Shown in pieces: positions 43,054 through 51,451 of a DNA stretch of 55,537 nt. How positions within the stretch are numbered: the stretch's first letter is position 1; each line of letters begins with the position of its first letter. The notes under the pieces are model-generated. The model did not search any database. It was not told the origin of the DNA and was given only the letters and a program-made list of their open reading frames with translations. The position numbers and the translations under genes are program-made. Source of the DNA: Melioribacteraceae bacterium (GTDB lineage: Bacteria; Bacteroidota; Ignavibacteria; Ignavibacteriales; Melioribacteraceae); assembly GCA_027030245.1 (NCBI GenBank), contig JALVFE010000037.1, positions 1 to 55,537 of the forward strand. Reading direction: 5' to 3'.

Positions 43054-45452
43054 TGAAAAAGGTAAATAAATTAATACGGAAATCATTATTGGTTACTGCC
43101 ATCTTTGCTTTCTCTGCCTTGTTATTGGTTAATTGTGGAGGAGAAAAGAAATCCGGCGCGGCCGGTTTAAACGGTGCACCGTTCGGAGACGAATCTTTCG
43201 GCGACGTGGTTAAAAGAAGAGGTCTGAATGCTCAAGACGTATTAGCCGCAGTTAAAACATATACACCTGATAAAATCGAAGACGAATATGTTTCACTTAA
43301 CTCCGGCGGTCAGGCAGGTAACATGCCTATGTATACCGTGCCTTCGATGAGAATGATTAAATACGTTCCCACCGCAGCCAGACAACCATACAATGGTTAT
43401 GGCTATAGCGTGGAAACCAAAAAATTAATGGAAAAAGGATTCATCGACGGTGAAGAAATCCTTTGGGGTGATACTCACCATCCGGGATTCTCCGAAACCG
43501 ACGGTTTGTATAACGGTAAATGGGCTGCTATTAATGACAAAGCCAATCCCAGAATTTATATTGTTAGCTTAAAAGACTGGGAATTAAAACAAATCGTTCA
43601 GAATCCAATTTTCCGTTGCGACCACGGCGGTTGTTTCTTTACCCCGAATTCAGAATACATCATGGAAGCCGCTCAATATCCGGCTCCTTATGATAGAAAA
43701 TACCATCCGCTTACGGAAGCAACATTCGAAAAATATTGGAGAGGCGGTCTGACTTATTGGAAATTCAATAACGAAACCGGTAAAGTCGACGAAAAGAATT
43801 CGTTTACTTTCGAATTTCCACCTTATACACAAGACTTAAGCGATGCCGGTAAAAACGCAAGCTACGGTTGGGGTTTCACAAACTCATTCTGTTCCGAAAT
43901 GTATTTCGGAGGAATCGAAAGAGGACGCCCGCCGTTTGAAGCAGGTTGTTCTTCCAAAGATACCGACTATTTGCACGTAACCAATTGGAAGAAAGCAGCG
44001 GCATTAATCAAAGCCGGTAAAATTAAAATCAAAAAGGTTCGTGATCACATTGTTATTCCGATTGAAAGTGCAGTTAAACACGGATTGCTTTATTTAATCC
44101 CCGAACCTAAATCTCCTCACGGCGTGGATGTTGATCCTACGGGAGATTACATCATCGTTGCAGGTAAATTGGATTCCCATGCGTGGGTATATTCGTTCAA
44201 GAAAATTATGGACGCCATCAAAAACAAAAAATTTGAAGGCACCGACAAATTCGGTATTCCGATTATTGCATTGGAAGATGCATTGCACGGAAGCGTGGAA
44301 GTCGGTTTAGGTCCTCTGCACAATCAATACGATGATGAAAAAGGTATCGTATACACATCCATTTACGTTGATTCCCGTGTAACCAAATGGGATTATTTGA
44401 ATCTGAAAGTGTTGGATTATGTAAGTTCACATTATAATATCGGACACTTGGTTTCCGCTCACGGCGATACTAAAAAACCGCATGGAAAATATTTGATTTC
44501 GTTGGATAAACTTTCAATCGACAGATTTAATCCCGTCGGACCTTTGCATCCGCAAAACCATCAATTAATTGATATCGACGCACCAAAAATGAGAATCATA
44601 TATGATTTGCCATTACCGATGGGCGAACCGCATTACACTGCTTTAATCAGCATAAAAGATTACAAATCCGTCGATAAATATCCGGTCGGTACCGATATTA
44701 CAACCGGTAAAAAATCCAAATACTTTACTGCTCTTGGCAAAGAAAGAGTTGTAAACAGAGGTAAAACGGTTGAAGTTTTCGGTACAATAAATAATGGCAA
44801 AGTTACTCCCGGTAACATTAACGTTAACCAGGGACAAAAAGTTATTATTCATCTAACAAACCACGGACAAACAAAACTCGATCACTACGTTTACGAAGTT
44901 GCGGCTAACGATGCAATGTACAGATGGAGACCGGGTGAAACCGCAACTATCGAGTTCGTTGCAGAAAAAGCCGGTATGTTCCCGTTGTTGTTGGATGAAA
45001 TTCACAGCCCGGAAAACCGTCAACTTCAAGGGTATCTGGCTGTTAAGTTCAATCAAGAAGCCGAAAATGCACGCTTGTTAGCTTACTCTAAACGGGTTCA
45101 AGCAGATATGCAGATGCAAGCATTCAAACCTTCTGCAATTGAAATTAAGAACTTGTTACCTGGAGAAATGGAATTCCTGAACTATGGATGTAACGCATGC
45201 CATAAATTCGGTACCGAATTTAACGGACCCGATTTGCTGATGGTTGACAAGCGCAGAGACGACAAATGGCTGAAATCGTGGATACTTAATCCCGAAAAAC
45301 ATTACAGCGAACCGGATATAGAAGCAATGCGACAGAAATATAAACTCGCAATGCCTAATCAAAATGTTTCGGAAAAGGATGTTGGCAAAATTATTCAATA
45401 CTTGAAAGCTAAATCCGAAGCTGTAATGAAAGAGATGACAAATAAAAAATAA
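43053..45452 (+). CDS. nosZ: NosZ paralogue B: CuZ kept, CuA lost, cytochrome c fusion
   Basis: This 799-residue protein reads as a clade II nitrous oxide reductase catalytic subunit. All seven CuZ histidines are present: H142 and H143 (GDTHHPG), H191 (RCDHGG), H356 (SPHGVD), H423 (GPLHNQ), H465 (IGHLVSAHGDT) and H527 (GEPHYT). In the cupredoxin domain the CuA residues are L647, H651, N655 and L658 in place of Cys, Cys, His and Met, in an ungapped alignment with subunit A; only H611 remains. The C-terminus has a cytochrome c domain with C713-x-x-C716-H717 and probable axial M767. The signal ends in LLVNC (C28), a lipobox with an unusual Asn before Cys, so it is probably membrane-anchored. AGGAGG at 43041 inside the upstream gene and the TAATG overlap imply coupled translation with A. 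Confidence 0.92.
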   Translation: MKKVNKLIRKSLLVTAIFAFSALLLVNCGGEKKSGAAGLNGAPFGDESFGDVVKRRGLNAQDVLAAVKTYTPDKIEDEYVSLNSGGQAGNMPMYTVPSMRMIKYVPTAARQPYNGYGYSVETKKLMEKGFIDGEEILWGDTHHPGFSETDGLYNGKWAAINDKANPRIYIVSLKDWELKQIVQNPIFRCDHGGCFFTPNSEYIMEAAQYPAPYDRKYHPLTEATFEKYWRGGLTYWKFNNETGKVDEKNSFTFEFPPYTQDLSDAGKNASYGWGFTNSFCSEMYFGGIERGRPPFEAGCSSKDTDYLHVTNWKKAAALIKAGKIKIKKVRDHIVIPIESAVKHGLLYLIPEPKSPHGVDVDPTGDYIIVAGKLDSHAWVYSFKKIMDAIKNKKFEGTDKFGIPIIALEDALHGSVEVGLGPLHNQYDDEKGIVYTSIYVDSRVTKWDYLNLKVLDYVSSHYNIGHLVSAHGDTKKPHGKYLISLDKLSIDRFNPVGPLHPQNHQLIDIDAPKMRIIYDLPLPMGEPHYTALISIKDYKSVDKYPVGTDITTGKKSKYFTALGKERVVNRGKTVEVFGTINNGKVTPGNINVNQGQKVIIHLTNHGQTKLDHYVYEVAANDAMYRWRPGETATIEFVAEKAGMFPLLLDEIHSPENRQLQGYLAVKFNQEAENARLLAYSKRVQADMQMQAFKPSAIEIKNLLPGEMEFLNYGCNACHKFGTEFNGPDLLMVDKRRDDKWLKSWILNPEKHYSEPDIEAMRQKYKLAMPNQNVSEKDVGKIIQYLKAKSEAVMKEMTNKK

Positions 45453-45472
45453 TTGTCAATCAGTTTAACCAA

Positions 45473-45510
45473 AAGAGACTGGATTTAATAAATCCGGTCT
45501 CTTTTTTTTT
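45473..45510 (+). terminator. Intrinsic terminator after the nosZ pair
   Basis: The arms AAGAGACTGGATTTA and AAATCCGGTCTCTT pair around a short loop with one mismatch and run straight into nine T residues. It lies about 20 bases after the stop of nosZ-B and should end or attenuate the transcript of the two structural genes. Confidence 0.88.
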
Positions 45511-45572
45511 GGTCTTAGAATCGTTAAATTTTAGGACTAAATTTTTTCAAATAATAAACGGAAGTAGGTCTT

Positions 45573-45974
45573 ATGAAAAAAATACTCACCAGCATTGTAG
45601 TTGTTTTTATCTCTATCACTTTTATTGTTAACTGCGGCGGAGAGAAAAAAGCTCCGACTAAAGAAGCTCCCGCCAAAAAGGAAGTTAAAAAAGTAGCCGA
45701 TTTGGCAAACGGAGAGAAAGTTTTTAATAAAGTCTGTGTCGCTTGCCATCTTACCGGTGTTGCCGGCGCTCCTGCGGTAACCGATAAGGCAAGATGGGAA
45801 GAAAATGCGGCAAAAGGTTTCGACGTTTTATATAAAAGCGTTTTGAACGGTGTGCCGAAAGGTAAATACGGCGTTATGCCTCCACGCGGAACTTGTACCG
45901 ATTGTTCCGACAAAGACCTTTACGATGCGGTACATTTTATTTTGAAAAAAGCAGGAGTAACAGCCAAAGAATAG
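45573..45974 (+). CDS. Monoheme cytochrome c lipoprotein (NosC-like)
   Basis: This 133-residue protein has a signal with the lipobox FIVNC (C21), the same VNCGGEKK start as nosZ-B, then a Lys/Pro/Ala linker. The cytochrome c domain has C55-x-x-C58-H59 and axial Met in YGVMPPRG (M102), and a CTDC pair near the C-terminus typical of cytochrome c5-like proteins. It is a probable periplasmic electron donor for the N2O reductase, carrying electrons from the quinol side. It is 31 bases upstream of nosB. Confidence 0.85.
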   Translation: MKKILTSIVVVFISITFIVNCGGEKKAPTKEAPAKKEVKKVADLANGEKVFNKVCVACHLTGVAGAPAVTDKARWEENAAKGFDVLYKSVLNGVPKGKYGVMPPRGTCTDCSDKDLYDAVHFILKKAGVTAKE

Positions 45975-46005
45975 ATTTTTAATAACAAAATCGGATGGCA
46001 GCACA

Positions 46006-46764
46006 ATGGGAAATGCAAAGAATAGGATTTACCAGGTTTTAGCGATTTTGGGTATTATACTTTTATTCGTAACATTTTATTCCCCTATTTGGTCTGTTGC
46101 GTTACAAAGTATTCAGTATCCCAAAACAATGTATCCCGAAGGTATTAAAATTTATTTTACCTACGACGGTGTTTACAACGGCTGTAAAGGTGTAAAAGAA
46201 AGAGAAGAATTAGCCGAGGATGTGGGCGCTGATTGTTTGATTGAAATGAATAAAATCAATCACTTTATCGGAATGTACCCCATAGTTCAAGGCGTTAACG
46301 ATGTGAATGAAATCGGTGAACACGTTCCATATCCGGTTTACGCAGCGGAAAAAATTCCACCCGAAGAAATTCCGCAAGCTCTCAAGATTCTCGATTTTAT
46401 TCTCAGACATTCTTTCTACCTTTTCGTGATTTTTGCAATTATGGTAATGATTTTTGCTTTTACAACCAAGAAAACACTTTCTTGGGCAGCTATTATTCCG
46501 TCTTTAATTCCTTTTTACTTTCTGGCTGTTTACACTTATTATTTGTATTGGTACGGTCATAATTTGGGATTACACGGAGGCGGAGCATTCGGCGGAATTA
46601 AACCGTTTATGCCTACTGTTTTCGGTGAAGGTAAAGTAGCACAGTTTACAACCGAATCTTATCCGTCTTACGGATTCTTTTTGGCTGTACTTACATTTTT
46701 AGTATTAATATTTGCGGTTTTACTTAAACGCAAATCACTGAAGGAAAGTGAAAGTAAAGCGTAA
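46006..46764 (+). CDS. nosB: NosB, membrane protein of clade II nos clusters
   Basis: This 252-residue protein has an N-terminal membrane helix, a periplasmic domain with MNKINHFIGMYPIV, and three more helices after residue 130 including a His/Gly-rich loop (YGHNLGLHGGGAFGG). This arrangement and position between nosZ and nosD match NosB, an integral membrane protein found only in clade II clusters. Its exact role in electron transfer or maturation is not settled. Confidence 0.82.
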   Translation: MGNAKNRIYQVLAILGIILLFVTFYSPIWSVALQSIQYPKTMYPEGIKIYFTYDGVYNGCKGVKEREELAEDVGADCLIEMNKINHFIGMYPIVQGVNDVNEIGEHVPYPVYAAEKIPPEEIPQALKILDFILRHSFYLFVIFAIMVMIFAFTTKKTLSWAAIIPSLIPFYFLAVYTYYLYWYGHNLGLHGGGAFGGIKPFMPTVFGEGKVAQFTTESYPSYGFFLAVLTFLVLIFAVLLKRKSLKESESKA

Positions 46765-46774
46765 TTTTTTTCTG

Positions 46775-46804
46775 GCAGTCCTAAGTTTGCTTAGGACTGC
46801 TTTT
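46775..46804 (+). terminator. Hairpin terminator between nosB and nosD
   Basis: A 10-bp perfect stem GCAGTCCTAA/TTAGGACTGC with a six-base loop is followed by four T residues. It lies 10 bases after the nosB stop and may reduce read-through into the maturation genes. Confidence 0.7.
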
Positions 46805-46824
46805 AACGAAAGGCACGAACTAAG

Positions 46825-48165
46825 TTGAAAAAGTCTATAGACAAGATTCCAAGTAACCGTTTCTATTCATTAAAAAAAATTTTAATAGAATTCCTTTTCC
46901 TTACTCTGTTTTTTTCACCCATTTTATCCTTACATTCGCAAAACAATGAACCCGGCACACTTTATTCCTTCGATAACATAACCGTTGATACGGCAAATGC
47001 TATTCCCCTTCAACCGATTATTGACAAAGCTTTGCCCGGTGATACGGTTTTGCTTAAACCGGGATTTTATACCGGTCCGGTTACAATTACCAAAAACAAT
47101 ATTACCATAGACGGACAAGGTAAGTCCGTTATTTCCGGTTTAAATAAAAGATCGGTTATTTATATAAAAAGCGACAGCAATAATATTTTAAACTTAAAGA
47201 TAATTCAATCCGGCCGTTCACACGACCAGATAGATTGCGGAATTTCCATTCGCGGAAATTTTAATACAGTAAAAAATTGCAGAATAGAAGATTGTCTTTT
47301 CGGCTTGGATATTCAAAATGCACACCTTAATAAAATTTTACACTGTGAAATTTCTTCAAAGCTCGATAGAAATCTTGCATTTAAAGGTGATGCAATAAGA
47401 TTATGGTATTCTAAAAACAATCTAGTTAAGCATAACTATTGGCATCACGTAAGAGATATGGTTGTTTGGTACTCAGCTGAAAACATTTTTGAAGAAAACA
47501 AAGGAATAGGAAACCGTTACAGCATACATTTTATGTATTCGCACAATAACAAAATTTTGAACAACGAGTTTTACAAAAATTCCGTCGGTATCTTTTTAAT
47601 GTACAGCGAAAAAACTTTGATGGTTGGTAATACGATTATGCAATCAAACGGTACGAGCGGTATGTGCTTGGGAATGAAAGAAACTTCTTCTAACCAGATT
47701 TTGAACAATAGATTTATTTATTCTGCAATTGGAATTTATGTTGACGTTTCTCCCTTCGTTCCTTCGAAAATGAACACGATAGAAAACAACGAAATCGCTT
47801 TTTGTGGAATGGGTGTAAAGTTTCTTTCCAACCAAGAAGGAAATCTTTTTAAACATAACTATTTTCATGATAATCTTGCCCAAGTTACCGTTGAAGCTAA
47901 AACGGCAAACCGTAACAAATGGATTAACAATTATTTTGATGATTATCAAGGATTTGATAGAGACGGGGATAACCTCGGAGATACTCCATACCGCTTATTT
48001 TCCTATGTTGAACATTTATGGGATTTTAACGAGAACGTTAGATTTTTCTACGGTGCTCCTATTCTTGTTATTTTGGATTTTCTTGAAAGATTAGCACCGT
48101 TTTCTTCACCTAAGTTTATTCTTGAAGATAAAAAGCCGCTGTTTCATTGGGTCGGTGAATTATAG
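46825..48165 (+). CDS. nosD: NosD, periplasmic copper-site maturation protein
   Basis: This 446-residue protein has a signal peptide (FFSPILSLHSQ) and a right-handed beta-helix of CASH/NosD repeats (NNITIDGQGKSVISG, and repeated NKILNNEFYKNS-type coils). NosD with the ABC transporter NosFY supplies sulfur and copper handling for the CuZ cluster. The start is a TTG at 46825; no ATG fits the signal peptide. Confidence 0.9.
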   Translation: MKKSIDKIPSNRFYSLKKILIEFLFLTLFFSPILSLHSQNNEPGTLYSFDNITVDTANAIPLQPIIDKALPGDTVLLKPGFYTGPVTITKNNITIDGQGKSVISGLNKRSVIYIKSDSNNILNLKIIQSGRSHDQIDCGISIRGNFNTVKNCRIEDCLFGLDIQNAHLNKILHCEISSKLDRNLAFKGDAIRLWYSKNNLVKHNYWHHVRDMVVWYSAENIFEENKGIGNRYSIHFMYSHNNKILNNEFYKNSVGIFLMYSEKTLMVGNTIMQSNGTSGMCLGMKETSSNQILNNRFIYSAIGIYVDVSPFVPSKMNTIENNEIAFCGMGVKFLSNQEGNLFKHNYFHDNLAQVTVEAKTANRNKWINNYFDDYQGFDRDGDNLGDTPYRLFSYVEHLWDFNENVRFFYGAPILVILDFLERLAPFSSPKFILEDKKPLFHWVGEL

Positions 48166-48292
48166 TTTTTGCTGAATTAGTTCTTTGTAACAATTATTAA
48201 AAAATTCAATTGGTTTTTTAAGGGATATTTTACAATTTTAGTATACATTCTACTTCTTCTGATAATTTTAAAGACATTAAAATGAGTTCGCT

Positions 48293-49144
48293 ATGGCAAA
48301 AGAAAACAAAACAAACATTAACAGGCGACAGTTCTTAAAATCCACCGCGGTAGCAACCGCAAGTATGGTTGCAATAGGTGCGGGAGTTTCTTTTATTCAA
48401 AAATACAAGCACGACGAAAACGACGGCAAACAACTATTACGCCCGCCGGGTGCAATAGAAGAAGATGCTTTCCTTTATGCTTGTATTAAATGTGGTCTGT
48501 GCGTGCAAATATGCCCTATTCATGCCATAAAATTAGCCGGAATAAACGAGAACCTTTCGTACGGAACTCCGTATATCAATGCCCGCGAGCAAGCATGCGA
48601 TTTTTCGTGCGACTCTATTCAGTGTGCCGAAACATGTCCTACAGCCGCCTTGTATTTTGTCCAATTTAAGGAAGCCGGATTAAAAGCAATTGAAGAAGTG
48701 CAAAAACAAGGACCCGAAGCGTTAAAAAATATAAATCCGTTTAAGGTGCAAGTTGTTGCCATGAAAAAGGTAACCAGAATCGGTGTGGCAAAATTAAACG
48801 AAAAAACTTGCCTTTCGGTAAAAGGTAAAGGATTTTCTGGAACACCACGGGGAAAAGATTTCAAAGGGGTTTTAAGACCTCAATCAAAAGAATCGAGAAA
48901 AGCGTATCCGCTTAGAGAACAAAATTATGAAAGAGAGATTTGCGACTTATGCGTAACAGAGTGCCCTATAGGCGAAGAAGCAATAAAACTTGAAAAGAAC
49001 GTTAATGCCGATGGAACTGTCAGTTATAAACCCAAAGTATTGGAAGGTTGCACCGGCTGCGGTGTATGCGAAATGATTTGTCCTACAGAACCGGCAAGCA
49101 TTGTTATTGAAGCCGGAAAGAAGTATGAGGAGGTTTACTCATGA
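48293..49144 (+). CDS. nosG: NosG, Tat-exported ferredoxin-type protein
   Basis: This 283-residue protein has a twin-arginine signal (NRRQFLKSTAVATA) and four cysteine clusters for [4Fe-4S] centres: CIKCGLCVQICP, CDSIQCAETCP (with an upstream Cys), CDLCVTECP and CTGCGVCEMICP. It resembles NapG. With NosH it should pass electrons from menaquinol to the periplasmic N2O reductase system. Its stop overlaps the nosH start (ATGA). Confidence 0.9.
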   Translation: MAKENKTNINRRQFLKSTAVATASMVAIGAGVSFIQKYKHDENDGKQLLRPPGAIEEDAFLYACIKCGLCVQICPIHAIKLAGINENLSYGTPYINAREQACDFSCDSIQCAETCPTAALYFVQFKEAGLKAIEEVQKQGPEALKNINPFKVQVVAMKKVTRIGVAKLNEKTCLSVKGKGFSGTPRGKDFKGVLRPQSKESRKAYPLREQNYEREICDLCVTECPIGEEAIKLEKNVNADGTVSYKPKVLEGCTGCGVCEMICPTEPASIVIEAGKKYEEVYS

Positions 49145-50076
49145 AACTATTCGGCAAAAAATCAGAACCGCTTCCTCCTAAAAAAAACGAGGATATGCCT
49201 CACAGTAAATTGGGGATGCCGTATAAAGATTGGATGGGCTTAAACGAAAACAGACACAAATGGAGAAACAGAAGATGGGCTTTTTTAATTTTTATTAATC
49301 TCCTTTTCGTTGTGTCTTTTGCTCTCGACCTTTCCCTACTTGAGGGTTCCCTCAGCGGTTCAAGATTATTGGGCTTTTACTTACTCGACCCTTATAACTC
49401 ATTTCAGCTCTTGGCTATTTCCGTTAGGACCGAATATTTGCCTTACCTTACAATGAATTTTGTTATCGGATTTTTCACTATTGTTATTTTTTATGCGATA
49501 ATGGGCGGAAGGTCTTTCTGTTCCTGGGTATGCCCGTATCATTTCTTAGCGGAATGGGCGGAAAAGCTCCACGATTACTTGGTTAAAAAGAAAAAAATAA
49601 AAGAGCATTCGTTCCAGCGCGGTTTACGTTATGTGTTTTGGGCAGGATTTATTATCTTGGCATTTGCAACGGAAAGATTAGTTTTCGAAACACTTAATCC
49701 TGTCGGAATTCTTTCGCGGGCAATGATTTACGGTCCCGGTCTAATTTTACTTTGGGTTTTGGTAATTATTGCTTTCGAAATCGTGTACAGTAAAAGATTT
49801 TGGTGCCGCTATGTTTGTCCAATAGGTGCAACATGGAGTATCATCGGCAATATTTCTCCCGTTGCAGTAAAATTTGAATTGGATAAATGCGGCCATTGCA
49901 GAAAATGCCAAGATGTTTGCCTTGTACCGCACGAATTGTGGTTTGTTACACGCGGGAAAGCAACGCAGGAAAAACATTATGTCGGCTCCGATTGTACGCG
50001 CTGCGGGTATTGCGTTGATGTTTGCCCCGGTGACGCTTTGAATTTCACAGTAAAAGGATTAGATAAAATTTTATGA
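49141..50076 (+). CDS. nosH: NosH, membrane quinol dehydrogenase
   Basis: This 311-residue NapH-like protein has four membrane helices, two CxxxCP motifs (CSWVCPYHF and CRYVCPIGA) and two [4Fe-4S] clusters (CGHCRKCQDVC and CTRCGYCVDVCP). It is the membrane partner of NosG and oxidises menaquinol. It overlaps nosG and nosF by four bases each. Confidence 0.9.
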   Translation: MKLFGKKSEPLPPKKNEDMPHSKLGMPYKDWMGLNENRHKWRNRRWAFLIFINLLFVVSFALDLSLLEGSLSGSRLLGFYLLDPYNSFQLLAISVRTEYLPYLTMNFVIGFFTIVIFYAIMGGRSFCSWVCPYHFLAEWAEKLHDYLVKKKKIKEHSFQRGLRYVFWAGFIILAFATERLVFETLNPVGILSRAMIYGPGLILLWVLVIIAFEIVYSKRFWCRYVCPIGATWSIIGNISPVAVKFELDKCGHCRKCQDVCLVPHELWFVTRGKATQEKHYVGSDCTRCGYCVDVCPGDALNFTVKGLDKIL

Positions 50077-50966
50077 CGGAAAATAAATTACATAACGGCG
50101 TTTTAATAGATATTAAGCATCTTTCAAAATCGTTTAAGAAAATTAAAGTAATCGACGATTTAACAATTTCGTTTTCCCAAAACGAAAGAGTTGCCCTTAT
50201 TGGTCAGAACGGAGCGGGGAAAACTACTCTGATAAGATGCATTTTGGGTCAATATGTCTACGACGGTGAGCTTAGTGTGTTCGGAATGAATCCGCGAACC
50301 GACAGGGAAGAAATACTTAAAAGCGTCGGATTCGTGCCTCAACTTCCTCCGCCTCTTAAAATGACGGTTAAAGAAATTCTCGACTTCTTTTCCGGTTTAA
50401 CCGGAACCGATAAAAAAGAATTTATACAAATCAGTGAAGATTTGGGATTATCTATCGAAAACAATCTGTCGAAACCTTTTCTCAAACTTTCGGGAGGGAT
50501 GAAACAAAAACTTTTGGTTTCCCTGGCTCTGGGAAGAAAACCGAAAGTAATTTTGATGGACGAGCCGTCCGCAAATTTGGACCCGCAAGCAAGAGAAATA
50601 TTTTTTCAATATTTGAATAATGTAAGTAAAGATACTTTAATGATCCTAAGCAGTCACCGGATGAATGAAATATCCACACTCGTTACAAGAATTGTGGAAA
50701 TGGATTTGGGCAAAGTTACGTTAGACGAACATCTTGTTATTTCGGCAAGTCCGGAAAACAAATTTTCTTACAAAATTGTTTTCAAAGAAATTAACGACGA
50801 TCTAAGAAATATTCTGAACGATTGGAAATTCACCGCAGTAAACGGCAATTTTACATGGGAATCAGAAATTAATGAAAGCGATAATGCGAAATTCTTAAAT
50901 ATAATCTCACATTTTTCCGCCGTTATAAAAGATATGAAAGTAGAGAAACTGGAGGCCGGACAATGA
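50073..50966 (+). CDS. nosF: NosF, ABC transporter ATPase
   Basis: This 297-residue ATPase has Walker A GQNGAGKTT, signature LSGGMKQK and Walker B VILMDEPSANLD. It powers NosY and acts with NosD in CuZ assembly. The gene is in the classical nosFLY arrangement with four-base overlaps on both sides. Confidence 0.92.
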   Translation: MTENKLHNGVLIDIKHLSKSFKKIKVIDDLTISFSQNERVALIGQNGAGKTTLIRCILGQYVYDGELSVFGMNPRTDREEILKSVGFVPQLPPPLKMTVKEILDFFSGLTGTDKKEFIQISEDLGLSIENNLSKPFLKLSGGMKQKLLVSLALGRKPKVILMDEPSANLDPQAREIFFQYLNNVSKDTLMILSSHRMNEISTLVTRIVEMDLGKVTLDEHLVISASPENKFSYKIVFKEINDDLRNILNDWKFTAVNGNFTWESEINESDNAKFLNIISHFSAVIKDMKVEKLEAGQ

Positions 50967-51448
50967 AAAGAAAATTAATTCCTTTATTTTTAGTCTTTTT
51001 GTTTGCATGTTCATCCGGACCGGATTATTCACCGAGAAAAATCAATTTCGATCGTGATGTTTGTGCAATGTGCAAAATGGGATTGACGGATCAAAAATAT
51101 TCCGTTCAAGCAATTAACAACTACGGTGAAGTCTTATGGTTCGACGATATCGGATGCTTGGTTGAAATGATGAAAACAGACAAATGGAAAAACTTTGCCA
51201 AAGATTCGGTTAAAATATGGATTGGCGATGCCGAAACCGGCAAATGGATTGACGCCACCAAAGCTTATTACCGTTTCGGAGATAGAACTCCGATGGGCTA
51301 CGGTTACGGTGCTTTGGAAAATAAAACAGCAGATTCTCTGTTTACTTTCGATGAAACCGTTAAACGCATTGAAGAAGGTGAAACCATGCGCGAAGAATTT
51401 TTGAAAGAACATAAAATGATGAAACACGGAGACAAAGGGAAACAGTAA
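50963..51448 (+). CDS. nosL: NosL, copper chaperone lipoprotein
   Basis: This 161-residue lipoprotein (lipobox LFAC) has the NosL copper motif C34-A-M36-C37-K-M39 and a YYRFGDRTPMGYGYGAL segment typical of the family. NosL delivers Cu(I) for N2O reductase maturation through NosDFY. The C-terminus is His/Met/Lys-rich (EHKMMKHGDKGK), which may also bind copper. Confidence 0.9.
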   Translation: MKRKLIPLFLVFLFACSSGPDYSPRKINFDRDVCAMCKMGLTDQKYSVQAINNYGEVLWFDDIGCLVEMMKTDKWKNFAKDSVKIWIGDAETGKWIDATKAYYRFGDRTPMGYGYGALENKTADSLFTFDETVKRIEEGETMREEFLKEHKMMKHGDKGKQ

Positions 51449-51451
51449 AAT

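Noticed and set aside
40804-45452. The two nosZ genes as an assembly duplicate of one gene
   Set aside because: They are homologous but differ throughout in sequence, and have different signals and C-terminal domains.
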